This document shows positions 1 to 8,053 of a stretch of 64,000 nucleotides of DNA, piece by piece. The stretch is from positions 1 to 64,000 of the forward strand of contig CAIXCY010000079.1 in the NCBI GenBank assembly GCA_903918045.1, given 5' to 3'. Every line of letters starts with the position of its first letter. Positions within the stretch are counted from its first letter, which is position 1. The notes under the pieces were generated by a model. It searched no databases. It saw nothing but the letters and a program-made list of their open reading frames with translations, and had not been told where the DNA came from. A program made the position numbers and the translations under genes. This DNA comes from an uncultured Bacteroidia bacterium. GTDB taxonomy: Bacteria; Bacteroidota; Bacteroidia; Bacteroidales; Prolixibacteraceae.

Positions 1-31
1 TTCCTCGCAAAGACAGCTGTCAAGGGTTGTA

Positions 32-86
32 GTAAAGGATAGGGGGGAGCAGGCGGCACAGCCGCCTGCTCCCCCCTATCCTTTAC
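32..86. repeat. Perfect 26-bp inverted repeat, 3-nt loop
   Basis: Positions 32-57 and 61-86 are exact reverse complements separated only by ACA. The arms are GC-rich (a run of six G/C in the middle) inside an AT-rich intergenic region, and no T-tract follows the right arm, so a simple rho-independent terminator is a poor fit. It more likely belongs to a dispersed palindromic (REP/MITE-like) element together with the imperfect repeat that follows. Confidence 0.85.
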
Positions 87-104
87 CCTTAAAATGACGA
101 AAAT

Positions 105-174
105 GTCATTGCGAGGCACTCTCCAAAGCTCCCGTAATCTAAATAATTAATCCTTGGAGTGCCGAAGCAATCTT
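105..174. repeat. Imperfect palindrome of the 'gcgaggca...gaagcaatct' type
   Basis: Left arm about 107-128 (cattgcgaggcactctcc) and right arm about 151-172 (ggagtgccgaagcaatc) pair with a few mismatches. The first bases of the window (ttcctcgcaaagac) look like another partial copy in inverse orientation. Short repeats with the words 'attgcgagg' and 'gaagcaatc' at their ends are common in bacterial genomes as non-autonomous dispersed palindromes. I infer that this is one, but other copies would have to be found outside this window. Confidence 0.55.
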
Positions 175-311
175 CCGATATTTATGGGTTATAAATGGTT
201 GTCATTTTCACATTGTGCCCAAATTTTTGAGTGCTCACTCGAAATTAGGAATCTCACTGTCATTCATTAAAATCTGATTTCAGAACATTTACTTGTTTTA
301 ATTCCTAACTT

Positions 312-344
312 TTTATAAATTTGTTTTGAAAACCAATTTATAAA
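312..344. promoter_or_regulatory. Inverted repeat just upstream of the toxin-antitoxin operon (possible operator)
   Basis: tttataaatt (312-321) is the reverse complement of aatttataaa (335-344), with a 13-nt spacer. The right arm ends 6 nt before the antitoxin start codon at 351. Antitoxins with an HTH domain commonly repress their own promoter, so this is a natural candidate for the autoregulatory operator. The site is AT-rich in an AT-rich region, so chance is possible. Confidence 0.45.
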
Positions 345-350
345 ATTGAA

Positions 351-1154
351 ATGGAGAGAGAATTAACCCAAAAGCAAATTGGAGAACGAATTGCGGCACT
401 TCGCAAAACAAAAGGATTGACTCAGGAAAACCTGGCGAAAACCATCCAATTGTCCCGTCCTTCTCTCGTTCAGATCGAGCTGGGGCGACGAGGGATTGAT
501 CTGCTTGAATTTTATAGGTTGTCGCTTGCCTTGGAATTTTCGCTCGATGATTTTATATCACCCAATTTTTTAGCCAACAAATTAGCCGGCGCTACAGCGG
601 TATCAAAAGCAGAACTCCCGGAGGAACGAATTTCAACGCCTGTTCTTGATCTGTCCAAATTTAAAAACATATTGCTCTATATTTTGGAACGTTGTGCGGG
701 CAAGCCCAATGTTGGTGAACCAGTTCTCTATAAGCTCCTCTATTTTTGCGATTTCAACTATTATGAGTTATATGAGGAGCATTTAACGGGGGCCACCTAT
801 CGAAAACTTCCTTACGGACCCCTGCCCCAATGTTTCGAAAAGGCAATTAATCAGATGCTTGAAGGCAAGCAAATACAACGCATTAAAACTAAATATTACA
901 ATAAAATTCAGATCCGCTATATACCACTGATCAAAGCAGATCTCGCCGGGTTAAAGGCAATTGAAAAGGAGGTGATAGATAATGTTATTTCACAAATGGG
1001 AGATTGGACTACAACGACTATCAGTGAATATTCACATAAGGATCTACCATGGGAGGTAGCCGACGATGGCAAAGATATTAGTTATGAATTAGCCTTTTAC
1101 CGCGAGAGTCCCTACTCAGTAAGAGTTTATGATGAAGATCAAAGTGCAGGTTGA
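351..1154 (+). CDS. HTH-Panacea (DUF4065) antitoxin
   Basis: Predicted antitoxin of a type II-like toxin-antitoxin pair. Residues about 8-68 form an XRE/Cro-type helix-turn-helix. Residues about 102-240 match the Panacea/SocA-like DUF4065 domain (VLYKLLYFCDF, then a TYRKLPYGPLP segment, and a later WTTTTISEYSHKDLPW segment). Panacea domains are known from the literature as promiscuous antitoxin modules that neutralise many unrelated toxins, often fused to an HTH. The 3' end overlaps the downstream RelE-like toxin gene by 26 nt, the usual arrangement for translational coupling. An inverted repeat directly upstream may be its operator. The HTH suggests that it binds DNA and represses its own operon. 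Family call is firm; the toxin it neutralises is inferred from position. Confidence 0.85.
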   Translation: MERELTQKQIGERIAALRKTKGLTQENLAKTIQLSRPSLVQIELGRRGIDLLEFYRLSLALEFSLDDFISPNFLANKLAGATAVSKAELPEERISTPVLDLSKFKNILLYILERCAGKPNVGEPVLYKLLYFCDFNYYELYEEHLTGATYRKLPYGPLPQCFEKAINQMLEGKQIQRIKTKYYNKIQIRYIPLIKADLAGLKAIEKEVIDNVISQMGDWTTTTISEYSHKDLPWEVADDGKDISYELAFYRESPYSVRVYDEDQSAG

Positions 1155-1488
1155 AACGCTGTCTGAATTCCAGAAGGACCTAAAGCGTCTTATCAAAAAA
1201 TATCGGACATTAAATGATGATTTGGAAGAGGTCAAAACAATTTTAAAGGTGAAGCCCGATGAAAGACCACCTTTTAGTTTCCGGATTGATAATCTGGGAA
1301 TTAATACGTGCGTAATTAAAGTTAAGAAAATCGCATGTAAAGCCCTGAAGGGCAATGGAGTAAACTCTGGATTAAGATTGATTTATGCCTGGTTTGAAGT
1401 GGAAGAGAGAATAGTTTTTATCGAACTTTATCACAAAAACGACAAGGAGGCCGAGGACATGGAACGAATTTTGGCCAATTTCAGGTAA
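1129..1488 (+). CDS. RelE/ParE-like toxin, partner of the Panacea antitoxin
   Basis: Small basic protein of 119 aa. The N-terminal helical hairpin (LSEFQKDLKRLIKKY), a central beta-region (FSFRIDNLG, ACKALKGNGVNSGLRLIYAW) and a final strand-helix (RIVFIELYHKNDKEAEDMERI) follow the RelE/HigB fold order. Members of this fold are mostly ribosome-dependent mRNA endonucleases. The start could be either Met of the MMK pair; both lie inside the antitoxin gene. Catalytic residues vary in this superfamily, so activity cannot be read from sequence. The position directly after, and overlapping, a Panacea-domain antitoxin is the best evidence that it is a toxin. Confidence 0.75.
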   Translation: MMKIKVQVETLSEFQKDLKRLIKKYRTLNDDLEEVKTILKVKPDERPPFSFRIDNLGINTCVIKVKKIACKALKGNGVNSGLRLIYAWFEVEERIVFIELYHKNDKEAEDMERILANFR

Positions 1489-1535
1489 CTGACTCTTAAT
1501 CATACAGTTTTAATTTCCTATTTCTTTATTTCTAA

Positions 1536-2150
1536 TTACTCAACCAGCTCCCCTTTCCCCTGTCTGGTGATGACCGGCTCGCTCCCAATGCAGTCAATAA
1601 TTGTTGAGGGGATATTTCCTCCAAAACCTCCGTCAATGACCAGATCAACAAGATCGCCAAATTTTTCATGAATGAGCTCCGGATCGGTGGTATATTCAAT
1701 AATTGCATCATCGTCCTTAACTGAAGTCGAAAGGATTGGATTACCCAGCTCCTTAACTATCTCACGGATTATATTATTCTGTGGGATCCTGATTCCGATA
1801 CTTTTCTTTGTACTTCTGAAAAGCTTTGGGATATTGCTGTTTGCCTGCAGGATAAAGGTGAACGGCCCCGGAAGATTCTTCTTCATCAGTTTAAAGATGC
1901 TGTTGGGGATTGGCTTTGTGTAGTCTGAAATATTGCTCAGATCATAAAATAGAAAAGAAAAGGGTGCCTTTTCAGGCTTAATATTTTTAATACGGGCAAC
2001 CCGTTCGATAGCTTTAGGCTTGGTGATATCGCAGCCGATGCCATAAATTGTATCAGTCGGGAAAATAATGACACCTCCATCCCTAAGAATTTCTACTGCT
2101 TTGAGGATATCCCGCTCGTTGGGGTTTTCGTCGTACAACCGGATAAGCAT
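1536..2150 (-). CDS. YrdC/TsaC/Sua5-family protein (threonylcarbamoyl-AMP synthase-like)
   Basis: A 204-aa single YrdC-domain protein. It shows the family features: LRDGGVIIFPTDTIYGIGCD near the N-terminus, KAPFSFLFYD, NLPGPFTFIL and IGIRIPQN. The family makes L-threonylcarbamoyl-AMP from threonine, bicarbonate and ATP, the first step of t6A37 formation on ANN-decoding tRNAs. The length suits TsaC or the related YciO subgroup rather than two-domain Sua5, and YciO-type proteins have weaker or different activity, so the exact role is open. It is transcribed divergently from mnmD, and a TATTTTCG -7-like element lies at 2193-2200. Confidence 0.85.
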   Translation of the reverse strand: MLIRLYDENPNERDILKAVEILRDGGVIIFPTDTIYGIGCDITKPKAIERVARIKNIKPEKAPFSFLFYDLSNISDYTKPIPNSIFKLMKKNLPGPFTFILQANSNIPKLFRSTKKSIGIRIPQNNIIREIVKELGNPILSTSVKDDDAIIEYTTDPELIHEKFGDLVDLVIDGGFGGNIPSTIIDCIGSEPVITRQGKGELVE

Positions 2151-2192
2151 GGTCAGGTAAGCTAGCTATTAGACATTCGTTTCATAATCAGG

Positions 2193-2222
2193 CGAAAATA
2201 TGGATATTTCATGGTATTTTTG
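2193..2222. promoter_or_regulatory. Divergent Bacteroidota-type -7 elements for tsaC-like and mnmD genes
   Basis: On the minus strand TATTTTCG (2193-2200) and on the plus strand TATTTTTG (2215-2222) resemble the Bacteroidota -7 consensus TAnnTTTG. Both lie 40-50 nt from the respective start codons. No clear -33 TTTG box was found at the right distance, so confidence is moderate. Confidence 0.45.
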
Positions 2223-2262
2223 CAAATAAATACAAATTTCTGCGAATGTTATTCTCCAGCTT

Positions 2263-2940
2263 ATGTTAACCCCTGAGTTGATTAAAACCGACGACGGTTC
2301 TGACACCCTTTTTAACACGGAATTAGGCGAGCATTACCATTCGACCCATGGTGCGATTCAGGAGTCCATGCATGTTTTTATTCAGGCTGGATTCAGAACA
2401 TGTCAACAATCCTCCCTAACCATTTTTGAAGTGGGTTTCGGTACCGGGTTGAATACCTATCTGACTCTTTTGGAAACCCTTAAAACAAATCAAAGGATAC
2501 GGTATATTACTGTTGAAAAATACCCACTTTCGCGGAAAACATGGGAAGCGCTCAACTATCCTCAGGCACTTCCCGGGGGAGGTCAAAAGTTCTTCCTGAA
2601 AATTCACGAAGCTGCATGGAATGAAGAGGTTCCTATTAACGACCAATTCACACTTTTAAAGTTAAGTAGTGATTTGACAGCAATAGATTTTAGCGACCTG
2701 CCCTTTTTTGATTTAGTCTATTTCGATGCATTCTCACCCGACAAGCAAGCCGAACTGTGGGTATCCTCCGTGTTCAGAAAGGTCTCGGATCATTGCGTAA
2801 TTGAGGCAAAAATTGTAACTTACTGTGCCAAGGGAGCCGTCAGACGAACTTTAAGTGAGGTAGGATTTAAGGCTGAAAGGATTCCGGGGCCTCCGGGTAA
2901 GCGGGAGATGTTAAGAGGCACCAAAATCAAGAAACCCTAA
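2263..2940 (+). CDS. mnmD: tRNA 5-methylaminomethyl-2-thiouridine-34 methyltransferase MnmD
   Basis: SAM-dependent methyltransferase homologous to the N-terminal half of bifunctional MnmC, here stand-alone (225 aa) without the FAD oxidase half, as is usual in many non-enteric bacteria. Residues about 52-66 carry the SAM-binding motif FEVGFGTGLNTY. FFDLVYFDAFSPDKQAELW is the characteristic DUF752/MnmC motif, and GPPGKREMLRG sits near the C-terminus. It would methylate nm5s2U34 to mnm5s2U34 in tRNAs reading NNA/NNG codons. It is monocistronic and divergent from the tsaC-like gene, also a tRNA-modification gene. Confidence 0.88.
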   Translation: MLTPELIKTDDGSDTLFNTELGEHYHSTHGAIQESMHVFIQAGFRTCQQSSLTIFEVGFGTGLNTYLTLLETLKTNQRIRYITVEKYPLSRKTWEALNYPQALPGGGQKFFLKIHEAAWNEEVPINDQFTLLKLSSDLTAIDFSDLPFFDLVYFDAFSPDKQAELWVSSVFRKVSDHCVIEAKIVTYCAKGAVRRTLSEVGFKAERIPGPPGKREMLRGTKIKKP

Positions 2941-3090
2941 TGAAATAATCTATATATCTGTTTATCATTATATTATAAGGTTCAAAAAATTTTGCTAAAA
3001 AAGAATACCGATAAAATCCGGACCACTATTATTCTTATTTTTTATACTATTTAATCAATTAATCAATTATAGAAATCCTAATTAAATTTC

Positions 3091-3098
3091 TATCTTCG
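3091..3098 (+). promoter_or_regulatory. Likely -7 element (TATCTTCG) of the FKBP gene
   Basis: TATCTTCGCA at 3091-3100 matches the common Bacteroidota -7 form TAtcTTtGCa with one change. It lies 42 nt upstream of the FKBP start codon. No clear TTTG -33 box is visible. Confidence 0.5.
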
Positions 3099-3140
3099 CA
3101 CCTTTTAGAATAAACATTTAAAATTTATAAGAAAACGGTT

Positions 3141-3842
3141 ATGAAAATCAAATCTCTCATTGTTACCTTAGTTGCAGGTACTTTCTTTTTTGGTTCATGC
3201 AACAACTTTAAAAGTTCAAAAGTTACGCTGAAGACCCTTGCCGATTCAGCAGCCTATGCAATTGGTATTGATATAGGTAACAACATCAAGAAAAATCTTC
3301 CGACTGCTCCGGGGGGAAAGAATCTTGATCAAAAAATTATACTTGCTGCTTTCACAAGTGCATTGAATGGTGATTCTTCGCAGATCCCTTCTGCCAAAGT
3401 TTCATCTGTAACTCAGAGTTATTTCATGAAAGCTCAGGCAGTAGAAGCCGGAAAAGCATCTGAAGTTGGAAAAAAATTCCTCGATGAAAACGCTAAGAAA
3501 TCGGGTGTTAAAACAACGGCGAGCGGACTTCAATATGAAATTATGAAAGAGGGAAATGGCCCAAAACCATTAGCAACCGATACTGTTGTTGTTCATTATC
3601 ATGGGACAACCGTTGAAGGTAAAGTATTTGACAGCTCAGTAACCCGCGGAAAACCAGCAACATTCCCTGTAAATCAGGTTATTCCGGGCTGGACAGAAGC
3701 GCTTCAACTGATGCCTGTAGGTTCAAAATGGAAATTGGTCATCCCTGCAAATCTTGCTTATGGCGAACGTGGAGCAGGTGCCGATATCAAACCAAATTCA
3801 GTTCTGGTTTTTGAAGTTGAACTTCTTGAAATCAAAAAATAA
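3141..3842 (+). CDS. FKBP-type peptidyl-prolyl cis-trans isomerase lipoprotein
   Basis: A 233-aa exported prolyl isomerase. The N-terminus is a lipoprotein signal peptide ending in FFGSC (Cys20), so it is probably anchored in the outer membrane facing the periplasm. Residues about 30-110 are the helical FKBP_N dimerisation domain (LADSAAYAIGIDIGNNIKK). Residues about 140-233 are the FKBP catalytic domain with VVHYHGTTVEGKVFDSS, VIPGWTEALQLMPVG and IPANLAYGERG, the usual active-site sequence of FkpA/Mip-like enzymes. It would speed proline isomerisation during folding of exported proteins. It is a single gene between a -7 element and a strong terminator. Confidence 0.92.
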   Translation: MKIKSLIVTLVAGTFFFGSCNNFKSSKVTLKTLADSAAYAIGIDIGNNIKKNLPTAPGGKNLDQKIILAAFTSALNGDSSQIPSAKVSSVTQSYFMKAQAVEAGKASEVGKKFLDENAKKSGVKTTASGLQYEIMKEGNGPKPLATDTVVVHYHGTTVEGKVFDSSVTRGKPATFPVNQVIPGWTEALQLMPVGSKWKLVIPANLAYGERGAGADIKPNSVLVFEVELLEIKK

Positions 3843-3882
3843 TTTGATTTTTTAGTTTACCTTTGGGGTGTAACCCCGCATG

Positions 3883-3920
3883 AAGGATCCGGGATTAGTA
3901 ATTCCGGATCCTTTTTTTTA
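3883..3920 (+). terminator. Rho-independent terminator after the FKBP gene
   Basis: A 14-bp stem (aaggatccgggatt with aattccggatcctt, one mismatch) with a 3-nt loop, followed by eight T. Confidence 0.88.
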
Positions 3921-3944
3921 TAAGTAACTTAAATATAAACGCAT

Positions 3945-4319
3945 ATGAGCTTTAAAACAACAGGAAAAGTGTTGCAGGTACTTCCCGAAATAAAAGGGAC
4001 AAGTGCACGCGGTGAGTGGAAAAAACAAGATTTTATTATTGAGACTGCAGAAGAGCAGTACCCAAAAAAGATCTGTTTCACCCTTTTTAATGATAAAAAC
4101 GGCACCTTTGATAAGATTAAGCCTAACATGGAAGTAGAAGTTTCATTTAGTATCGAGTCGCGCGAATACAACGAGAAATGGTTCAGTAATATTAATGCCT
4201 TTCGGGTAGATCTTGTGCAAAGTGGCAGTAATTCGGGGAATATTCCTCCCTCTTTTACCGCGTCAGACATTCCACCAATGGGTGGAGACCAGGACGATAA
4301 AGATGATCTCCCTTTCTAA
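3945..4319 (+). CDS. DUF3127 OB-fold protein with SSB-like acidic tail
   Basis: A 124-aa protein. Residues 1-90 match DUF3127, a short predicted OB-fold found mainly in Bacteroidota and their phages (TGKVLQVLPEI, GEWKKQDFIIET, NMEVEVSFSIESREYNEKWF, NINAFRV). A disordered Gly/Ser/Pro linker follows, and the protein ends in DDKDDLPF. That end closely resembles the acidic amphipathic tip of bacterial SSB proteins (consensus D-D-D-I/L-P-F), which recruits repair and replication proteins. I infer ssDNA or RNA binding and partner docking like SSB. It is a single gene ending in a very strong bidirectional terminator. Confidence 0.8.
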   Translation: MSFKTTGKVLQVLPEIKGTSARGEWKKQDFIIETAEEQYPKKICFTLFNDKNGTFDKIKPNMEVEVSFSIESREYNEKWFSNINAFRVDLVQSGSNSGNIPPSFTASDIPPMGGDQDDKDDLPF

Positions 4320-4330
4320 GACAAGGAAGT

Positions 4331-4381
4331 TTATTAAAACGACAAAGCCTTCGGAATCCGAAGGCTTTGTCGTTTTAATAA
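4331..4381. terminator. Perfect 25-bp bidirectional terminator
   Basis: Positions 4331-4355 and 4357-4381 are exact reverse complements around a GC-rich core, with A-tracts/T-tracts on both flanks. It separates the DUF3127 gene (+) from the convergent Lrp/AsnC gene (-) and can serve both. Confidence 0.9.
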
Positions 4382-4393
4382 TTTCAACAACAC

Positions 4394-4915
4394 CTATCTG
4401 ATAGGGATCTGCCTTTTAAAATCTTCCTCAAGAGAGATAAAGGTCTCAGTTCTCGCGATCCCATCTATTGCCTGGAGATCAGTATCAATAATTTTCATCA
4501 GGTGTTTATTGGTTTTAGTCTGTATCTTAATAAAGATTGCATACTGGCCAGTTGTATGGTGACATTCAACAACTTCAGAGATTTCGCGCAGCTGCTTTAA
4601 CACTTTCTTATCGAAGGTAACCTTCTCAAGGTAAATCCCCATATACGCAGTTGTGTTATAGCCAAGTTTTTGCGGGCTTACGATAAACTCCGACCCAACA
4701 ATCACCCCAACAGCCACCAGTCGCTGAACACGCTGATGAATCGCAGCTCCTGAAACCCCACATTCCCTGGCAACCTCAAGAAACGGAATCCGTGCATTTG
4801 CAGTAATCAACTTGAGAATCTTCCGGTCAAGATCATCAATATGAACACTTTGCTCCTTAAAATCTTCTTCTAATTCTATATTGTTCTTCTTCACGATGCT
4901 TACAATTTGATACAA
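4394..4915 (-). CDS. Lrp/AsnC-family transcriptional regulator (copy 1)
   Basis: A 173-aa regulator with an N-terminal winged HTH (about residues 27-75: LDRKILKLITANARIPF, VARECGVSGAAIHQRVQRL) and a C-terminal RAM/AsnC ligand and oligomerisation domain (about 90-165). This family senses amino acids or other small molecules and controls metabolic genes. It is a clear paralogue of the regulator at 10931-11398, with near-identical recognition-helix surroundings (HQRV) and the same end, ETFISLEE-F-R. The first codon here is TTG; a GTG seven codons in is an alternative and no ATG is available, so the start is uncertain and the N-terminal extension relative to the paralogue may not be real. Confidence 0.85.
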   Translation of the reverse strand: MYQIVSIVKKNNIELEEDFKEQSVHIDDLDRKILKLITANARIPFLEVARECGVSGAAIHQRVQRLVAVGVIVGSEFIVSPQKLGYNTTAYMGIYLEKVTFDKKVLKQLREISEVVECHHTTGQYAIFIKIQTKTNKHLMKIIDTDLQAIDGIARTETFISLEEDFKRQIPIR

Positions 4916-5075
4916 AAATCGCTAATTATTTTCACTTTTCTTATTTTTTAAGCAAAAAAATAAACGAATCTGCTATTTTAAACCGTTCTCTGTCATGAAT
5001 CAGACAAGCAAGTTCCTTAATTGGAGTAGTTCCACCAATTTCCCGACGTTATATTATAGGGTCATTGAAATCCAT

Positions 5076-6329
5076 TCAGTTGCCGGAAGGATTCTGAAAC
5101 ACACGAAGGCCAAATTCAGGCAGGACTGCAAAAATATGGTCAAAGATCTCTGCCTGCAAAGCTTCATAGTGATTGGTTTGCTGTACTTTACTGAAAACGA
5201 TGACCTCGATGGGAAGCCCCCGTTCTGTAGACTGCAGAAACCTTACGATTCTGGTCATATTGTCATGAATACCAGGATGGAGTGAACAATACCCTTCCAA
5301 ATATTTTTTAAACATGGATAGGTTGGTAGGGGTCTCAAATAAATTCATTCTCAATGCCCCAATATTTATATCGTCCTGATAATCATTAGTATTGGCAGGA
5401 TCAACAGTAAGAAACTCATTGTACATTGGAACTTTATAAATTCGTTCCAGCATTGGCTGATCACAAATACGGATCGTGGACATATCAATATTTAAGCTAC
5501 GCTGTATCCTGCGGCCTCCCGATTCAACCATACCTGACCAATTGACTACTGGCTCAGAAACAAGTGAATAGGTTGGAATCGTTGTAATGGTTTTATCCCA
5601 GTTTTGTACCTTTACGGTGGTAAGTGAGATGTCATGAATGGTCCCGTCTACGTTAAATTTTGACATCGTAATCCAGTCGCCTGGTTTCACCATATTATTG
5701 GCAGCCAGCTGAATACTTGCAACAAAACCCAGGATTGCATCCCGAAACACCAACATTAATACGGCTGCAATAGCTCCTAAGCCGGCAAAAAGACTGGCAG
5801 GGTTTTTATCGACAAGGACAGCAACAATAAAAATAGATCCAAAAAAGTAGACCAGTATTTTCATGAGCTGAATATATCCCTTTATCGGGCGGTTCTTTGA
5901 ATAGGGATAAGTATTATAGATGTCCTGTACCGCATTTAGAAACCGTAAAAAAGCGATCATTATTGTTATTGCCAGATAGAGATGAGCCACCCCCTTAACC
6001 AGCGTGGGAAACCACGATAAGTCATCCCCGGCAAATCCTGAAGTGGTGTAAAGGATAAGTGCAGGAACGATATGAATTAAAACATGAAAAACCCGATGGT
6101 CAAAAAGGGTGTCGTCCCAGACTCCTTTCGTGCGCAATACAATTCGTCCTACAATTTTGACAAATATTTTTCTGATGATTAAAAATATGATCTGTGTCGA
6201 AATTAACAGGATGAAGAAAGTGATGACCGCCGCGCTATGTATCGCCACCCGGTTTATAAAACCATTATTCAACAGGAACTCTTTGATATAATCGTACAAT
6301 ACAGACATAAACGGAAATGTTTTAATCAA
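5076..6329 (-). CDS. MscS-family mechanosensitive channel, YbdG-like
   Basis: A 417-aa membrane protein with about five N-terminal transmembrane helices and a conserved MscS core. The pore-lining region (ASLFAGLGAIAAVLMLVFRDAILGFVASIQL) is followed by the beta-domain (GDWITMSKFNVDG, LTTVKVQNWDKTITTIPTYSLV). Length and these sequences fit the YbdG/YjeP-type miniconductance branch of E. coli. It would open under membrane tension to release osmolytes in hypo-osmotic shock. It is a single gene, divergent from the M64 peptidase gene. Confidence 0.88.
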   Translation of the reverse strand: MIKTFPFMSVLYDYIKEFLLNNGFINRVAIHSAAVITFFILLISTQIIFLIIRKIFVKIVGRIVLRTKGVWDDTLFDHRVFHVLIHIVPALILYTTSGFAGDDLSWFPTLVKGVAHLYLAITIMIAFLRFLNAVQDIYNTYPYSKNRPIKGYIQLMKILVYFFGSIFIVAVLVDKNPASLFAGLGAIAAVLMLVFRDAILGFVASIQLAANNMVKPGDWITMSKFNVDGTIHDISLTTVKVQNWDKTITTIPTYSLVSEPVVNWSGMVESGGRRIQRSLNIDMSTIRICDQPMLERIYKVPMYNEFLTVDPANTNDYQDDINIGALRMNLFETPTNLSMFKKYLEGYCSLHPGIHDNMTRIVRFLQSTERGLPIEVIVFSKVQQTNHYEALQAEIFDHIFAVLPEFGLRVFQNPSGN

Positions 6330-6378
6330 AAAAAGCTAATTTTGAAACATGTTACAAAAGTAACGAAAGAAGCTAATT

Positions 6379-7656
6379 ATGAAGAAATTTTTATTCAGGA
6401 TTATTTTGTTACTTGCCCCGCTGTCCGGGTGGGGTTCCCAACCGTACGAGCGCTATTTTACCAATGAGGTATTACGTTTTGATTATCTGCTTTCGGGTGA
6501 TTACTCTTGTGCTACAGTTTTTCCGTGTCAGACAAAAAGGGAAAAACAATGGAGTGGTTCGCGGAATGTATTGATTGACAACCTTAATCTTGGAACCTAT
6601 CGGTTTCAGGTTTACGATCAGCAAAGTGGCGAGTTGATTTTTTCAAAAGGGTTTTCCCCCCTGTTTCAGGAGTGGCAGACTACCCCGGAGGCAAAACAGA
6701 TGAGCAAAGCCTTTTACCAGGTGATCAGATTCCCCTTCCCTAAAAAAAACATTACGCTAAAGGTTGAGCAACGGGATCATAACGGACAATTCTGTGGAAT
6801 CTATTCACAAAATATAAATCCCGACAACTATTTTATTATCCGTGAAGCCGCGCTTGAAGTTCCAATCGAAAAACTATTCTATTCAGGTGATCCGGCTCAT
6901 AAGATTGATATTGCAATTCTTGCCGAGGGTTATACTTCCGGTGAGATGGATAAATTTATAAGTGATGCCCGAAGATTAACAGATTCACTCTTTGCGGTGG
7001 CTCCATTCTCGCAATTGAAGGATTATTTTAATATTTATGCACTTAAAACACCATCAGCAGAATCCGGAACCGATATTCCGGGTGAGCGCATCTATTGTAA
7101 TACCTTATATAACAGCTCATTTTATACCTTTAATATCTCCAGGTACCTTACTGTTACAGACTTGAAAACAGTCTCCGATATGGCGGCCAATGTCCCTTAC
7201 GACCAGCTTATTGTATTGGTCAACTCAGCCAGGTATGGTGGAGGCGGCTTTTACAATTCGATTAACGTGTGTACTGCAGACCACAAACTCTCATCAAATG
7301 TATTTGTGCATGAGTTTGGGCATGGCTTTGGCGGATTGGCTGATGAATATTATACCTCAGAGGTGGCTTTTGACGATTATTATAGTCTTAAGGTTGAACC
7401 CTGGGAGCCGAACCTAACGACAATGGTTAATTTCGATTTAAAATGGAAGAATATGGTTGAGACAACTACTCCAATCCCAACGCCACGATCAGGTAAATAT
7501 GGAACAGTCGTAGGGGCTTTTGAAGGGGGAGGATACCGGGCAAAAGGGATTTACAGCCCAACTGAGGATTGCCGCATGAAGTCGAATAAAACCAGGGAGT
7601 TTTGCCCGGTATGCCAAAGGGCTATCAGAGCTGTGATTATGGAAAATACGAAATAA
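6379..7656 (+). CDS. Secreted M64-family (IgA peptidase-type) metallopeptidase
   Basis: A 425-aa exported zinc peptidase. Residues 1-20 form a signal peptide (RIILLLAPLSGWGSQ). Residues about 25-150 are a beta-rich M64 N-terminal domain. The catalytic domain (about 165-425) starts with IAILAEGYTSGEMDKF and contains the zinc site HEFGHGFGGLADEYY, i.e. HExxH with a downstream Asp/Glu. The family is named after a Clostridium IgA protease, but most Bacteroidota members have unknown substrates, so cleavage of immunoglobulin should not be assumed. The conserved Cys pair near the end (FCPVCQRA) is typical of the family. Confidence 0.87.
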   Translation: MKKFLFRIILLLAPLSGWGSQPYERYFTNEVLRFDYLLSGDYSCATVFPCQTKREKQWSGSRNVLIDNLNLGTYRFQVYDQQSGELIFSKGFSPLFQEWQTTPEAKQMSKAFYQVIRFPFPKKNITLKVEQRDHNGQFCGIYSQNINPDNYFIIREAALEVPIEKLFYSGDPAHKIDIAILAEGYTSGEMDKFISDARRLTDSLFAVAPFSQLKDYFNIYALKTPSAESGTDIPGERIYCNTLYNSSFYTFNISRYLTVTDLKTVSDMAANVPYDQLIVLVNSARYGGGGFYNSINVCTADHKLSSNVFVHEFGHGFGGLADEYYTSEVAFDDYYSLKVEPWEPNLTTMVNFDLKWKNMVETTTPIPTPRSGKYGTVVGAFEGGGYRAKGIYSPTEDCRMKSNKTREFCPVCQRAIRAVIMENTK

Positions 7657-7682
7657 AAAAAGTCCGTCACCGGACTTTTTTT
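7655..7682. terminator. Bidirectional terminator between M64 peptidase and DUF6249-like gene
   Basis: aaaaaaagtccg / cggacttttttt stem (12 bp, loop TCAC). It has T-tracts in both directions between convergent genes. Confidence 0.85.
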
Positions 7683-7696
7683 GACTCACCTTCAAA

Positions 7697-8053
7697 TTAA
7701 AGTTTAGATTCGTCCTCTTTGTCATTTTTGCGCTGCCAGAGGTAGGAGGCAATCAACGCAAGTCCGCCAAATACAAAGATCATTGCCGGATACGCGGCAC
7801 CTTCATCCATCCCGCCTGAAGCAAGAAAATAGGCTACCACAATTCCGAATCCAATACCAAATAAAAACAAGCCAACTTTCATAATACCACCTGTACTTGC
7901 TTTTTTCTTTGTTTCAAAGAGGGCTGGATCCGCACCTCTTTCAATAAGTGCCATCCGTTCACGGTTGCGGGAGGTTACTCCCAGATAAACAATACCGAAA
8001 ATCATTGCGAATAAACCAAGGGGAACTAATATCCCGGTTGCAAAAGGTCCCAT
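7697..8053 (-). CDS. Small inner-membrane protein, DUF6249-like
   Basis: A 118-aa protein with three predicted transmembrane segments: about 5-24 (GILVPLGLFAMIFGIVYLG), about 55-78 and about 87-106. A cytoplasmic-type segment after the first helix contains RNRERMALIERGADPALF, the recognisable signature of a Bacteroidota DUF6249-type family. The C-terminus is charged. Function is unknown. In this phylum such genes often sit near ECF sigma operons, as here (divergent from the sigma gene at 8227), but no functional link is shown. Confidence 0.65.
   Translation of the reverse strand: MGPFATGILVPLGLFAMIFGIVYLGVTSRNRERMALIERGADPALFETKKKASTGGIMKVGLFLFGIGFGIVVAYFLASGGMDEGAAYPAMIFVFGGLALIASYLWQRKNDKEDESKL

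Noticed and set aside
1-1500. Integrated mobile element carrying the toxin-antitoxin pair
   Set aside because: No integrase, transposase or direct repeats flanking the pair were seen; only palindromic repeats on one side.
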